43,373 nt of DNA from Sporomusaceae bacterium (GTDB lineage: Bacteria; Bacillota; Negativicutes; UBA1444), in the NCBI GenBank assembly GCA_018434355.1, contig JAHDPL010000006.1, forward strand, positions 1 to 43,373, in the 5' to 3' direction. This document shows positions 25,112 to 32,671 of this stretch, piece by piece. A program made the position numbers and the translations under genes. Below the pieces are notes generated by a model. It was not told where the DNA came from, did no database searches, and was given only the letters and a program-made list of their open reading frames with translations. Numbering within the stretch: position 1 is the stretch's first letter; the number at the start of each line of letters is the position of its first letter.

Positions 25112-25464
25112 GCTTCACCGCTTTCCTCGTCCGCTTCGCCGGCAGCTGCCGCTTCTTCCCCGAGAATTTTGGATTTGCGAACCGCGTCGCAGATTTTGGT
25201 GGCGAGGGTTTCCATGCTGCCGCCTTCTTCCATGTACTCCTGCATCAGGATGCCGACTCGCTGAAGGGTCAGGCCCTTTTCCGCATGCCGCAGTCCGCCC
25301 CACAGCAGTACCCTGATGGCGGAAAAACCGGCCGCAGCAGGATTTCCCAGCACATAGAGCAGCGATTTGCCGCCCATCAGTTCTTCCATGTCGGCGGCGG
25401 CGTTGATGTCGTAGCGTAGGCGGCGCTCCTTGCCGCCGAGCGTGATGAATACCGGTCCGGTCAT
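25087..25464 (-). CDS. Tail assembly chaperone, G part
   Basis: The 125-residue protein has the gene-transfer-agent/lambda-type chaperone pattern: ITLGGKERRLRYDINAAADM near the start, a helical core (LLWGGLRHAEKGLTLQRVGI), and an acidic alanine-rich tail (GEEAAAAGEADEESGEAENQ) leading to the slippery region. It keeps the tape measure soluble during tail assembly. It lies between the tail tube gene and the T frame. The acidic linker before a -1 frame overlap is typical of a frameshifting G gene. Confidence 0.75.
   Translation of the reverse strand: MTGPVFITLGGKERRLRYDINAAADMEELMGGKSLLYVLGNPAAAGFSAIRVLLWGGLRHAEKGLTLQRVGILMQEYMEEGGSMETLATKICDAVRKSKILGEEAAAAGEADEESGEAENQPLPR
25105..25111 (-). 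promoter_or_regulatory. Candidate -1 frameshift site (GGAAAAC)
   Basis: In the G gene the codons GAA AAC are preceded by G, giving GGAAAAC. The slip must occur in the short window after a TGA in the -1 frame (about 25116) and before the TAG that ends G (25087-25089). This A-run is the best candidate there. It is not a textbook X-XXY-YYZ heptamer, so the exact site is uncertain. Confidence 0.4.
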
Positions 25465-25479
25465 TGTTTCACGCCCTCC

Positions 25480-26268
25480 TTAAGCCGGCGCAGCGCCCGG
25501 CGTGGTATCCGCCGAGGTCGCCGCGGCAACGATACCTGCGCAGGTGCCGTTTGCAATCGCGAGGTTCAGGCTGTTGTCATTGGCGGCGGCGATTTTCTTG
25601 GTCAAAATGACCGCCGGACCAACCCCGCCCACGTCAAACAGCGCGGTTACGGCGCTGTCCTGGGCCAAAGTCTCCCTTGCCTTCTGGGCCACCACCGCCG
25701 CAGAGTCGCCGAGCGCCACCGCTACGCTAATCGCTTTTGGCGATCCGGTCATTCCGGCCGCCGTCAGGGTGAAAGTCGCGTTGCCGGCCGTGGTGACCGT
25801 TCCTGCCACAGTCGCGGTTTCCACCTGCTTGGTGCCGTTCACTTCCTCCGGCGCGCCGCTGCCGTCCAGCTTGATCTTGTAAGTGGCCACATCGTCGTGC
25901 GGCGACTCTTCGGACAAATCGGTGATTGCGGCATAGCCCTGGAACTTGGAACCGTCTTTTCGGACGTATCGCACATGGACCAGACTGCGGCTGTGAAAGG
26001 CGGCCAGCAGTTTCTGGCGACCTTCTTCGACGGAGAGTCCGGCGCTGTCTGTGAGCAGCACCGCATCGGCGTCGATGCTCCAGCTGAGCAGTCCCGGCAC
26101 GCTGGTGGTCCAGGCTCCGGACATCTTGTTGCTGGCGTCGATCATGGCGGCGGTCATGCTTAGGGTTGCCCCCCGCTGGCCGCCAATCGTGACCCAGTTC
26201 GGACTTTCGGCTGTGGCGGTGTTCACCTTGAGTAAAAAATCCACGCCGTCACTCGGTATGAATGGCAT
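25480..26268 (-). CDS. Major tail tube protein
   Basis: The 262-residue protein forms the tail tube. Its first 150 residues (GVDFLLKVNTATAESPNWVT, TLSMTAAMIDASNKMSGAWT, SRSLVHVRYVRKDGSKFQGY) match TP901-1/GTA-type tube proteins, which fold like the Hcp tube. The last 100 residues, after TKQVETATVAGTVTTAGNAT, form an added beta-rich domain of the kind often displayed on the outside of siphovirus tails. Its alanine/threonine-rich end (SADTTPGAAPA) is flexible. The gene lies between DUF3168 and the chaperones in standard order. Confidence 0.85.
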   Translation of the reverse strand: MPFIPSDGVDFLLKVNTATAESPNWVTIGGQRGATLSMTAAMIDASNKMSGAWTTSVPGLLSWSIDADAVLLTDSAGLSVEEGRQKLLAAFHSRSLVHVRYVRKDGSKFQGYAAITDLSEESPHDDVATYKIKLDGSGAPEEVNGTKQVETATVAGTVTTAGNATFTLTAAGMTGSPKAISVAVALGDSAAVVAQKARETLAQDSAVTALFDVGGVGPAVILTKKIAAANDNSLNLAIANGTCAGIVAAATSADTTPGAAPA

Positions 26269-26271
26269 CTA

Positions 26272-26667
26272 TCATCCCTCCTTGGTGTCAATGATCGTAA
26301 ATTTGAAAATTACTGTGGCTTCGCGGTGGGTGTCGAGACGTTCCACCACATGGCTGTCGACGCTCAACAGGGCCACTTGCCAACCGCCTGATAGGATCAG
26401 CGGCTGCGACCGGACGGCCAGAATGGCCTCGTCAGAGATCTGGGCCACTTCCTTGTCTCCCTGGTACTCGCTGAGAACCTTGAGCGTGGCCAGAACATTC
26501 GCACCGCAGACTGTTTTGGTGCCCCAGCTCTCCGCGCTCGTTTCGGTCAGCACCGCATACGGCGCTTTTTTACCGGCAGGGACATGGTCGTAAACCGGAA
26601 CCGGAAGCGCCTCTTTCAGCCGTTCGAACAGGGCTTTGCTTAACGGAGATAGCGGCGAACGTTTCAT
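26272..26667 (-). CDS. Tail terminator/completion protein (DUF3168)
   Basis: The 131-residue protein carries the DUF3168 pattern: LSKALFERLKEALPVPVYDH, then KAPYAVLTETSAE, a central LKVLSEYQGDKEVAQISDEA and a final FKFTIID. Family members (HK97 gp10-adjacent, GTA gp8-like) cap the tail tube and join it to the head. It overlaps the preceding HK97-gp10-like gene by 4 bp and sits 4 bp before the tail tube gene, as expected. Confidence 0.82.
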   Translation of the reverse strand: MKRSPLSPLSKALFERLKEALPVPVYDHVPAGKKAPYAVLTETSAESWGTKTVCGANVLATLKVLSEYQGDKEVAQISDEAILAVRSQPLILSGGWQVALLSVDSHVVERLDTHREATVIFKFTIIDTKEG

Positions 26668-27026
26668 GAACCGACCTCCCGCTTCACCGCAGCGCGGATC
26701 TTGGCCTGAATGCCCGGCACCAGTTCACGGCGCGCCCGCTCGGCGAACCGCTTTGCCTTCACGCCCCGCTTGGTGCCGTATTCCTGCAGCGGAGCGTGAG
26801 GCGCTTTGGCCCTGACCATGCGGGAGATGCCGTACTTGCCTTTGCGGTTCACGATGCTTTTGCGAAGCAGTCCGCTTTTGACCGGGGCCAGCGATTTTTC
26901 CCGCTTCTGCACCTGCCTGGCCCCCAGCTCCGTTTCTTTTTCGATCGCCTGGCTGACGTTTGTGGTGATGAGGTCGCCGAAGGAAATGCACTTATCGATG
27001 CCTGAGACGTTAATCACCGGCCGCAT
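26664..27026 (-). CDS. HK97 gp10-family head-tail joining protein
   Basis: The product is 120 residues from the ATG at 27026, preceded by GGGAGGTGG six bases upstream; an earlier start would read deep into the connector gene. It matches the HK97 gp10 family: an N-terminal helix, LAPVKSGLLRKSIVNRKGKY with the typical V-x-S-G-L-L-R-x-S-I motif, HAPLQEYGT, and a basic C-terminus. These proteins act at the head-tail junction or tail terminator. The gene overlaps both neighbours, as is usual in tightly packed head-tail modules. Confidence 0.85.
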   Translation of the reverse strand: MRPVINVSGIDKCISFGDLITTNVSQAIEKETELGARQVQKREKSLAPVKSGLLRKSIVNRKGKYGISRMVRAKAPHAPLQEYGTKRGVKAKRFAERARRELVPGIQAKIRAAVKREVGS

Positions 27027-27348
27027 CGGCCACCACCTCCCGGCATTCCAGCCTGAGATAGGCGTGTTTTTCCTCCGGATCGACCGGCGGCGCAATCTGT
27101 TCAAAGACGCGGCCGCCGAACTGCACGCGGTCGGTGACCGCCACATCGCGCCGGTGGCGGATCAGGATCCGGTGCAGGATTTCCGGGCTTAACTGTTCGT
27201 ATTGGTCGATGGTTTTGGCCGAGAGCGGCGTGATTTTCGCCCACACCGTAGCTCGCGGCAGATACTCGGTCCCGAAGCCGCCCTGCCCGTCGGCGGTTTT
27301 CACTTCCGCGAGCAGGGTGACTCGGCAGTTCAGTTCCCCTGGGTTCAT
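27010..27348 (-). CDS. Head closure protein (SPP1 gp16/head-tail joining family)
   Basis: The product is 112 residues from the ATG at 27348; a GTG at 27357 is an alternative, but AGGTGA lies close upstream of the ATG. It matches the phage head-tail joining family: MNPGELNCRVTLLAEVKTAD, a central ATVWAKITPLSAKT, then HRILIRHRRDVAVTDRVQFG. It closes the capsid below the connector and provides the tail docking site. It sits between the gp6-like connector and the gp10-like gene in canonical order. Confidence 0.82.
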   Translation of the reverse strand: MNPGELNCRVTLLAEVKTADGQGGFGTEYLPRATVWAKITPLSAKTIDQYEQLSPEILHRILIRHRRDVAVTDRVQFGGRVFEQIAPPVDPEEKHAYLRLECREVVADAAGD

Positions 27349-27357
27349 CCGTCTCAC

Positions 27358-27627
27358 CTACCAGTGAAGATTGCGATACGGTGCGAGCAGACAGTACACC
27401 ACCTGCGGCACCGGCTCGCCTGAGCGCTGTTCGTAAAAGTGGGCGGTCAGGAGCAGCAGCGACTGCCGGATCGGCAGTGGCAGCGGTTCCGCCAGCTCCG
27501 CGTTCAGGTAGTCCTCTGCGTGCTGCCGGGCGGCCGCCAAAAGATCGGCGAGAAGGGAATCTTCCTCTTCGCCGTCAATGCGCAAAAAAGCCTTGACCGC
27601 CGCCAGATCCAGCGCCGCCTCAGCCAT
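27358..27627 (-). CDS. Head-tail connector (HK97 gp6-like)
   Basis: The 89-residue protein shows the all-helical gp6-like pattern: LAAVKAFLRIDGEEEDSLLA, LLAAARQHAEDYLNAEL, PIRQSLLLLTAHFYEQRSGE and a short C-terminal helix. Such proteins form a ring under the portal that docks the head closure protein. It overlaps the head fibre gene by 8 bp upstream and ends 10 bp before the head closure ATG. Confidence 0.85.
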   Translation of the reverse strand: MAEAALDLAAVKAFLRIDGEEEDSLLADLLAAARQHAEDYLNAELAEPLPLPIRQSLLLLTAHFYEQRSGEPVPQVVYCLLAPYRNLHW

Positions 27628-27847
27628 CGCTGCCCGCCATCAGTCCGGCGGCCTGCAGCTTGGCGAGGAGCGCGTTGAAGTCCGTTTTCAGCTCGGCGAT
27701 GGTGGTGGCGGTGCTGTCCGCCTGATTCGCCGCCGGGGCGACGGCCTTGCCGCCCAGAATCAGCTCTCCTTCGCCGGCGATCTCTAGGCTACCGTTTACC
27801 ACCCACCGGCCGCCGCCCTGTTCGGTGTAGTTTTTGATGTTGCTCAT
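27620..27847 (-). CDS. Head fibre-like protein
   Basis: The 75-residue protein begins with NYTEQGGGRWVVNGSLEIAG, which matches the phi29 gp8.5-type head fibre family as found in many Firmicute siphophages. Its C-terminal half (TATTIAELKTDFNALLAKLQ) is a helical, coiled-coil segment. If the match holds, it decorates the capsid surface and may aid attachment; it would not be essential. It lies directly after the capsid gene, separated by 10 bp, and overlaps the connector gene. Confidence 0.65.
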   Translation of the reverse strand: MSNIKNYTEQGGGRWVVNGSLEIAGEGELILGGKAVAPAANQADSTATTIAELKTDFNALLAKLQAAGLMAGSDG

Positions 27848-27857
27848 GCCGCCTCAC

Positions 27858-29051
27858 CTACGCTTTCATCTGCAGCACTTTGACGGCTTCGGCGAGGATC
27901 AGTTTGCCGTCCACCCGCTGCGTGGCCTTGAAGCCGACCTGGCCGGTCACGGCAAACAGTTCGTTCAGCCGCTGGAAGGAGCGGCCTTGCCGGTCGGCGA
28001 TCCAGTAGTAGGAAAAGTCGCCGAAAGCCATGACTTTGGCTCCGGCGGCAATCTCCGGCACATATACCGACGTCTTGATCGGCCGATTGAGAAGAGTGTC
28101 CGGTTCGCCGAGCCGCAGTGAAGGCTGCCACAGATATTGGCCGCCGCCGTCTTTGAGTTTGCGGATCGCCTTGATGGTCGCGTCATTGGTGATGAATACG
28201 GCATTGTTTCGGTAGGGAGCCTTGAGCGAGTGGTACAGGTCCATGAGTTCATCCATGGTCACTGCCGCACCGGTCGTGGTCACCCCGAGCGATGCGCCGC
28301 CTGTCGCGCTGAAAATGCCGGTGGGTTTACCGGTTCCGTTGCCGGTAAAGAAGGCTTCCTCTTCCTTATTGCCGATGCGGCGGGCAAATTCTCTGGCGAT
28401 GTATTGCTCCAGGCTAAATACGCTGTCGCTGAGGAGTTCTTCCGAGACTTTGATCAGGGTCGCCAGTTTGTAGGCGCCGATGATCACCTGGCCGAAGGCA
28501 TCGTCAGATTCCGGGATCGCGCCTTCCTCATCGACCCAGGATGCGGTCCCCTTGGAGGCCACTACCGGGATTTTTTTGTCGCCGGAGGCGGTGGCGATGA
28601 CGTTAGCCAGTTGACGCATCAGGTTCGCTTCTTCCAGCGCCTGGATCAGCGTCCGCTCGAATTCGTCCGGCACCAGATAGCCGCCTTCGGAGTCGGTGCC
28701 GACCTGCAGGGCGTTTTGCACTTCAAAGCTGGCTTTGTTTTTCATCGCCTTCCAGAACGCGGCCTTGTATTCACTGGAGGCCCGGCCGGTCTTCTCCGGT
28801 TCCTGGCTCTGGCCGGGACGGTGGGTGATGGCGCTGGAGGTCGGCCTTGCCAGTTCAAGGTCCAGGACGGCCTGCCGTTCCAACCGCTCGATCTCTTTGC
28901 CGAGGTTCACGACGTCGGCTTCCATCTTCTCGTAGGTCGCCGTATCTTCGGCGGATAAGAGGCCCTGCTCATTTCGCCGGGAATCTAAAAAAGCTTTGGC
29001 GCTGTCCCAAAGCTTGGCGCGCTTTTCGCGCAGTTCAAGTATTTTGTTCAT
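27858..29051 (-). CDS. HK97-fold major capsid protein
   Basis: The 397-residue protein has an N-terminal coiled-coil scaffold region (about 1-95: ILELREKRAKLWDSAKAFLD, then EKMEADVVNLGKEIERLERQ). The protease in the next gene probably removes it. The capsid domain follows: DSEGGYLVPDEFERTLIQAL, VIATASGDKKIPVVASKG, the A-domain residues EEAFFTGNGTGKPTGIF, and the C-terminal FGDFSYYWIADRQG. These are hallmark motifs of the HK97 family. The length is that of a complete protein. Confidence 0.95.
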   Translation of the reverse strand: MNKILELREKRAKLWDSAKAFLDSRRNEQGLLSAEDTATYEKMEADVVNLGKEIERLERQAVLDLELARPTSSAITHRPGQSQEPEKTGRASSEYKAAFWKAMKNKASFEVQNALQVGTDSEGGYLVPDEFERTLIQALEEANLMRQLANVIATASGDKKIPVVASKGTASWVDEEGAIPESDDAFGQVIIGAYKLATLIKVSEELLSDSVFSLEQYIAREFARRIGNKEEEAFFTGNGTGKPTGIFSATGGASLGVTTTGAAVTMDELMDLYHSLKAPYRNNAVFITNDATIKAIRKLKDGGGQYLWQPSLRLGEPDTLLNRPIKTSVYVPEIAAGAKVMAFGDFSYYWIADRQGRSFQRLNELFAVTGQVGFKATQRVDGKLILAEAVKVLQMKA

Positions 29052-29070
29052 ATCCAGTCCTCCTGTTTCT

Positions 29071-29763
29071 TTATTTGAGAAGTTCCAGCCGCCCCATCAG
29101 TTCCTGATGAGACCTGCCAGGCAAAACGGCGGGCTCTTCCCGTGATGGCCGTGGCAGCTTTCGCAGCAGGGCGTTGGTGACGGTCAGGCGGTCAAAGTAA
29201 AAACCCTCTGCCGCATCCGTGGTTTCCGGTGCGTAGAGGATTTTGTCGGCAAAGCCGAGTTCGACCGCTTTTTGGGCGCTGAACCAGGTTTCCGCGTCCA
29301 TCATGGCGGAGAGTTTTCCGCGTGGCAGCTGGGTCCGCTCTTCGTAGGCGTTCAGGATGCTTTCTTTGACCTCGCCAAGCATCTTGACGGCGCTTTGCAA
29401 TTCCGCCGCCTCGCCGAAGATGACGGTGGCCGGGTTGTGGATCATCATCATGGCGACGGGCGACATCACGACCTCATCGCCGGCCATGGCGATCACCGAG
29501 GCGGCGCTGGCGGCGATGCCGTCGATCTTGACGGTGACCTTGCCCGGATACTCCCTTAGCATGGTGTAGATCTGGCTGGCGGCAAACACGTCGCCGCCGG
29601 GAGAATTCAGCCAAACGGCGATGTCGCCGGTATCCCGGAGCAGTTCGGCCTTGAATTTTTTCGGCGTGATGTCGTCGTCAAACCAACTGTCCTGGGCGAT
29701 GTACCCGTCAAAATACAGGGTGCGGCCGTCTTCGTTCTTGACCCAGTTCCAAAATTTTCTCAT
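29071..29763 (-). CDS. Head maturation protease, ClpP-type
   Basis: The 230-residue serine protease has the ClpP fold: NSPGGDVFAASQIYTML, the nucleophile S86 within IDGIAASAASVIAMAG, H109 in MMMIHNPA, and an aspartate further on. It trims the capsid scaffold during prohead maturation. The C-terminal 40 residues are basic and proline-rich, as often seen. The start overlaps the portal stop by 4 bp, and the capsid gene follows 19 bp later. Confidence 0.93.
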   Translation of the reverse strand: MRKFWNWVKNEDGRTLYFDGYIAQDSWFDDDITPKKFKAELLRDTGDIAVWLNSPGGDVFAASQIYTMLREYPGKVTVKIDGIAASAASVIAMAGDEVVMSPVAMMMIHNPATVIFGEAAELQSAVKMLGEVKESILNAYEERTQLPRGKLSAMMDAETWFSAQKAVELGFADKILYAPETTDAAEGFYFDRLTVTNALLRKLPRPSREEPAVLPGRSHQELMGRLELLK

Positions 29764-30998
29764 ACGCGTTCCTCCGTTTTTGTTTTATTGGCAGCGGCAA
29801 ACATTCCGGCGTCCGCCAGTTTGGTCATGTTGCCGTTGATGAGGTACAGGTCGCCGCCGAACTCCGGTGAAATCCGGTTGAGGTTCTCCAGTTCCCGGAT
29901 GTCGTTGGCGGACAGCCAGCCGTTCTGCCGACCGACCGCATAGCCGTTCATCCGGCTCTGATAATCGCCGCGCAATAGGCCGTCCACATTGAACTTCACG
30001 AAGTATTGCCGCTTTTCGCCGCCTGAGAGCAGCGCCCGCTGGATGGCCTGTTCCCAGCGGATCACCCACGGATCGAGGGTATACATGACAAACTCCAGCG
30101 ACTGTTGCTCGATGTTGGAGAAGCTGGACTTTTCCAGGTCGCCGATCATGTGGGGCGGAATGCGGAAGATGCGGGCGATTTCGTTCAGCTGATACTTGCG
30201 GGTTTCCAGAAACTGCGCCTGCTCCGGCGGGATGCCAATGGGCTGGAACTTCATGCCTTCCTCCAGCACCGCGACCCGGTGGGCATTGCCGCTGCCCTGG
30301 TACACGGCGTTCCAGCTTTCGCGGATTTTTCCCGGATCCTTGACAACGCCCGGATGTTCGAGGACTCCGCCGGGACTGGCACCGTTGGCGAAGAACTTTG
30401 CGCCGTATTCCTCGGTGGCGATTGCCATGCCGATGGCGTTCTTGGCCATGGCGATCGGCGAGTAGCCGACAAGGCCGTCAAAGCCGAGGCCGGGAATGTG
30501 GAGAACCTCCGTATCCGGGAGGAAAAATGTTCGGCCATCTTTTTCATATTGGTAGAACAAAATCCCCTGGTCGGTGCGGCTGACCAGCATTTTGTTCGGC
30601 AAGAGCGGATACAGGCCGAGGACCCGGCCCCGCCCGTCGCGGATGATCTGCGCGTAAGCGTTGCCCCATAACAAAAGATGACCCATCAGCGTTTCGCGAA
30701 ACACGAATGAGGTCATCTCCGGGTTGGGTTCGCTATGGAGGAGAGGGTACAGGGGGTGATCCTGGACTTTTTCCTTGCCGCCGGGACTGTATCGGTACGT
30801 GTGAAGCGGCAGGGAAGCGATGGTTTCGGCCAGAATACGCACGCAGGCGTAGACTGCCGTGGTCTGCAGCGCCGTTTTCTCACTCACCGATTTGCCGCTG
30901 GAGCTTGCGCCGAAGAAAAAGCTATATGGGCTACTCCAGAAGCTGTTTTTCGGACTGGCCCGTGAAGGGAACAGTCTGGATAGGAAGGGGATTTTCAT
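29760..30998 (-). CDS. Portal protein (HK97 family)
   Basis: The 412-residue protein forms the dodecameric ring for DNA entry. Family motifs include AVYACVRILAETIASLPLHT, RETLMGHLLLWGNAYAQIIR, GYSPIAMAKNAIGMAIATEE, NEIARIFRIPPHMIGDLEKS and NIEQQSLEFVMYTLDPWVIR. The N-terminus (FLSRLFPSRASPKNSFW) is short and basic. The ATG at 30998 follows AGGAGGTG. About 30 bp upstream of that lies a terminator belonging to the inserted toxin-antitoxin genes, which separates portal from large terminase by roughly 1.7 kb. Confidence 0.94.
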   Translation of the reverse strand: MKIPFLSRLFPSRASPKNSFWSSPYSFFFGASSSGKSVSEKTALQTTAVYACVRILAETIASLPLHTYRYSPGGKEKVQDHPLYPLLHSEPNPEMTSFVFRETLMGHLLLWGNAYAQIIRDGRGRVLGLYPLLPNKMLVSRTDQGILFYQYEKDGRTFFLPDTEVLHIPGLGFDGLVGYSPIAMAKNAIGMAIATEEYGAKFFANGASPGGVLEHPGVVKDPGKIRESWNAVYQGSGNAHRVAVLEEGMKFQPIGIPPEQAQFLETRKYQLNEIARIFRIPPHMIGDLEKSSFSNIEQQSLEFVMYTLDPWVIRWEQAIQRALLSGGEKRQYFVKFNVDGLLRGDYQSRMNGYAVGRQNGWLSANDIRELENLNRISPEFGGDLYLINGNMTKLADAGMFAAANKTKTEERV

Positions 30999-31022
30999 GA
31001 CTCACCTCCTAAAAATGGGCAT

Positions 31023-31047
31023 GAAAAAAGCACCCCTGTTGGAGTGC
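31023..31047 (-). terminator. Intrinsic terminator after the MqsA-like gene, upstream of portal
   Basis: On the minus strand GCACTCC (complement of 31041-31047) pairs with GGGGTGC (complement of 31030-31036) across an AACA loop, with flanking pairs extending the stem to about 9 bp. Six Ts follow. It should stop transcripts from the toxin-antitoxin genes but also lies in the path of the phage late operon. Confidence 0.7.
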
Positions 31048-31078
31048 CTGAGCAATTTGAAATATAGCCTATAAAGCC

Positions 31079-32092
31079 TTAGTCAATGGAAAGCCGAGCC
31101 GCAAACGAATATGGGATGATGCACCGGCTATCTGTGCATTTATAAGCTTCTTCGTCATGCATTTTGTCAATAATTTGTTGAGTGCTTAACGCCCCAAACT
31201 CGCCAACGATCCTATCGATCGCGTTAAGCTCATCGGCATCAAGGCATTTTGCTTCAAACCCCGGGGCTGGAATAAACTTGTAGGCGATGTTGTCATACAA
31301 AAAAACTTCATAGTTTACGCCTTCCAGCATCATGATTTGTTCATGTCCCTCTGGCACGGCACCCATAGGGAGCGCGCAATAGGCAAGGCCGGTGATGGAT
31401 CTTCCATGCCTTTTGAAATGCAACGCATCAGAATACCACAACAGCTTCATAAGCTTCACCTTATAAAGATCGTTGACTTGCTGGGCCAAATAATTGATGA
31501 CGGCAATCACTTTATTGAGATTTAGTTCCACAAAACCAGTACTTTCTGCGTTATCAAGATCGGCGTAAATTGCGCGGATCGATGCGATGAGGTATTGGTT
31601 CTTTTGGCTGCGACAATGCTGGCTGGCCCTACGATGATAATATGCGTAAGCCTTGGTTGAAAGTTTGTCTTTAGCCCTCTTAAGCATTTCAAGGAACCAT
31701 TGAGGATCAACATCTATTTTTCGCAGAATATCGTCATGAGCCCGGTCTTGCACTTGATGATTTTCATATCTGGTAATGGTCGCCATGCTCCAGTCAAGAA
31801 TCTCGGCAAGATCTTTCTGGCTGACCCCATACTTTTCCCGTACGCCAATAATTTCTCTCGAGGTCAAGAGACCCGTTTTTTCCCTATAGGCATCTTTTAC
31901 GGCAAGGTTATTGGCTCGTATCATCTCTTCATTTGCCAAATATTCATCCGAAATCACACAATGCTCATAAATCGCAGGAAATTCGACTTCGACTCCCTTG
32001 AAGCCTTCATTCTCGATCACTTCAACAATATTAACCTCATGTTCTTCCATGCAGCTAAGACAAAGCTTGATTTCACTCTTAAGGATTTTCAT
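31079..32092 (-). CDS. MqsA-like antitoxin with HTH and SocA/Panacea domain
   Basis: The product is 337 residues from the ATG at 32092, with GAGGTGA five bases upstream. It has a short N-terminal zinc-type motif (CLSCMEEH, residues 11-18), then an XRE-type helix-turn-helix (KYGVSQKDLAEILDWSMATI, then RYENHQVQD) typical of MqsA antitoxins. The C-terminal domain of about 140 residues resembles the SocA/Panacea fold (KVIAVINYLAQQVNDLYKVK, LMKLLWYSDALHFKRHGRSI, TGLAYCALPMGAVPEGHEQI). Panacea domains act as versatile antitoxins that neutralise many unrelated toxins. The gene follows a small partner gene with 1 bp between them, in the toxin-first order. It probably binds the shared promoter. Base composition is AT-richer than the surrounding head genes. 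Confidence 0.8.
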   Translation of the reverse strand: MKILKSEIKLCLSCMEEHEVNIVEVIENEGFKGVEVEFPAIYEHCVISDEYLANEEMIRANNLAVKDAYREKTGLLTSREIIGVREKYGVSQKDLAEILDWSMATITRYENHQVQDRAHDDILRKIDVDPQWFLEMLKRAKDKLSTKAYAYYHRRASQHCRSQKNQYLIASIRAIYADLDNAESTGFVELNLNKVIAVINYLAQQVNDLYKVKLMKLLWYSDALHFKRHGRSITGLAYCALPMGAVPEGHEQIMMLEGVNYEVFLYDNIAYKFIPAPGFEAKCLDADELNAIDRIVGEFGALSTQQIIDKMHDEEAYKCTDSRCIIPYSFAARLSID

Positions 32093-32093
32093 T

Positions 32094-32543
32094 TCATTCA
32101 CCTCTTTTCCTGTAGGGAAAATCAGCCTCAACAAATTCTGTTTCGGCAAAATGGAAAGACATTACCAAAATATAGTTGCTTCCCATTCCTCCTACAAGTT
32201 CCACTCGGATTTTAATGTATACATCTTCTGTCGAATACGCTTTACCAAAAACACGCATGTCCGGCCGCTTCGGAAAACGAATATCCTTCACAGTTTCGAT
32301 GTAATCGTGAACTGTAAGCGAAGCGAGTTCTCGTTTCAATACAGTTACTTCATCTTCATCCGGGAAAAGAGTAAGCATGGTATGCCTGTTTGTATATTTC
32401 CTGTCCCGTGCGGTATCAACCAAACGGTTCTGTTGAAAATTCACAGTGGCACTGCCACTCTGGAGCGCATACTTCAAACGATCCAGATAGGTAATGACAG
32501 CAAACTCGCTTTCAATTGTCGGTTTTTCATAGCTTGCTTTCAT
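32094..32543 (-). CDS. Putative toxin partner of the MqsA/Panacea antitoxin
   Basis: The product is 149 residues from the ATG at 32543. An ATG directly downstream of a consensus -10 box makes this start likely and suggests a leaderless message. The C-terminal half has the pattern of a small endoribonuclease (LASLTVHDYIETVKDI, then DVYIKIRVELV and YILVMSFHFAE), reminiscent of MqsR/RelE-like toxins, but I would not claim a specific family. Context supports a toxin: it is co-transcribed with, and ends 1 bp before, a Panacea-type antitoxin. The pair is a typical phage-borne maintenance or exclusion module, here placed between large terminase and portal. Confidence 0.55.
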   Translation of the reverse strand: MKASYEKPTIESEFAVITYLDRLKYALQSGSATVNFQQNRLVDTARDRKYTNRHTMLTLFPDEDEVTVLKRELASLTVHDYIETVKDIRFPKRPDMRVFGKAYSTEDVYIKIRVELVGGMGSNYILVMSFHFAETEFVEADFPYRKRGE

Positions 32544-32547
32544 GTTC

Positions 32548-32576
32548 AGTATACCACCCCAATATTCCATCGTCAA
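32548..32576 (-). promoter_or_regulatory. Toxin-antitoxin promoter (leaderless arrangement)
   Basis: On the minus strand -35 TTGACG (complement of 32571-32576), a 17-bp spacer and -10 TATACT (complement of 32548-32553) are followed by GAAC and then the toxin ATG. Transcription would start at or within a base or two of the ATG, so the message probably has no leader. The palindrome GTATAC overlaps the -10 box and could be part of an operator. Confidence 0.6.
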
Positions 32577-32671
32577 TAAAATTGGAATCAATTGATACCA
32601 AAAACTCGTCCACGTAAAGCCTCTTACTGATTTCTTATTGTTAATTCTACACAAGCGTCTTTCTATCCTAC

